Under the pieces are notes generated by a model. That model was not told the origin of the DNA. It did no database searches and was given only the letters and a program-made list of their open reading frames with translations. The translations under genes were made by a program, and so were the position numbers. Below are positions 23,346-23,365 of a DNA stretch of 23,365 nt, one piece after another; position 1 is the stretch's first letter, and each line of letters starts with the position of its first letter. This DNA is from a virus. The DNA is taken from positions 1-23,365 of IMG/VR virus record IMGVR_UViG_3300005581_000140. One strand, 5' to 3'.

Positions 23346-23354
23346 CAAAGATAC
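23346..23354 (-). promoter_or_regulatory. Bacteroidetes-type promoter of the minus-strand operon, leaderless geometry
   Basis: On the minus strand GTATCTTTG (23354-23346) is followed by ATTA and then the GTG start of rusA. The core TAGTATCTTTG is identical over 11 bases to the box before the polyvalent-protein gene on the other strand. A start centred on the -7 box falls at about 23342-23343, giving a 1-2 nt leader. The -33 region lies outside the window. Confidence 0.62.
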
Positions 23355-23365
23355 TAGAAAGCATC

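Overview
This window is a piece of a tailed-phage genome, most likely a short-tailed (podovirus-like) phage of an aquatic Bacteroidetes host. It may be a distant relative of the crAss-like phages, but that placement comes from remembered family resemblance and no search was run. Four things point to Bacteroidetes. (1) Every convincing promoter has the -7 box TAnnTTTG, here always extended to GTAnnTTTG. (2) Start codons lack Shine-Dalgarno sequences and follow A/T-rich leaders. (3) The virion genes look like a short-tail connector and nozzle set. (4) There is a unimolecular spanin. The oxygen-dependent class I ribonucleotide reductase suggests a host living with oxygen.

Plus strand, 1-17680: late (virion and lysis) genes. 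The window opens with the C-terminus of a probable major capsid protein, then a strong terminator. A promoter then drives a conserved structural-type protein. A self-contained promoter and terminator at 1191-1301 could make an RNA of about 75 nt. A fresh promoter follows for two connector/ring-type proteins and a 1637-residue nozzle (muzzle, stabilization) protein. Next come a Gly/Ala-rich 323-residue protein, a 482-residue protein and a 2271-residue polyvalent protein with an HEIGH zinc metallopeptidase; these look like internal or ejected virion proteins. The block closes with a u-spanin and two tiny ORFs, one Lys/Ser-rich and one Cys-rich.

Minus strand, 23354-17686: nucleotide metabolism, recombination and sugar transfer. 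In transcription order: RusA-like Holliday junction resolvase, a small overlapping ORF, a GT-B glycosyltransferase, a GT-A glycosyltransferase, a PD-(D/E)XK-like protein, a terminator hairpin, NrdB, a stand-alone DnaA domain IV protein, and NrdA. Most junctions are stop-start (ATGA) overlaps. The two blocks converge with only 5 bp between the last stop codons.

The points most worth following up are: the DnaA domain IV gene between nrdB and nrdA; the recurring GTAnnTTTG box, which at three loci lies 4-5 nt before a start codon and so predicts leaderless mRNAs; the candidate small RNA; the metallopeptidase polyvalent protein; and the 143-nt overlap of rusA with a second ORF. I saw no tRNA, rRNA, CRISPR array, insertion sequence or integrase, and no gene-free stretch longer than 300 bases.
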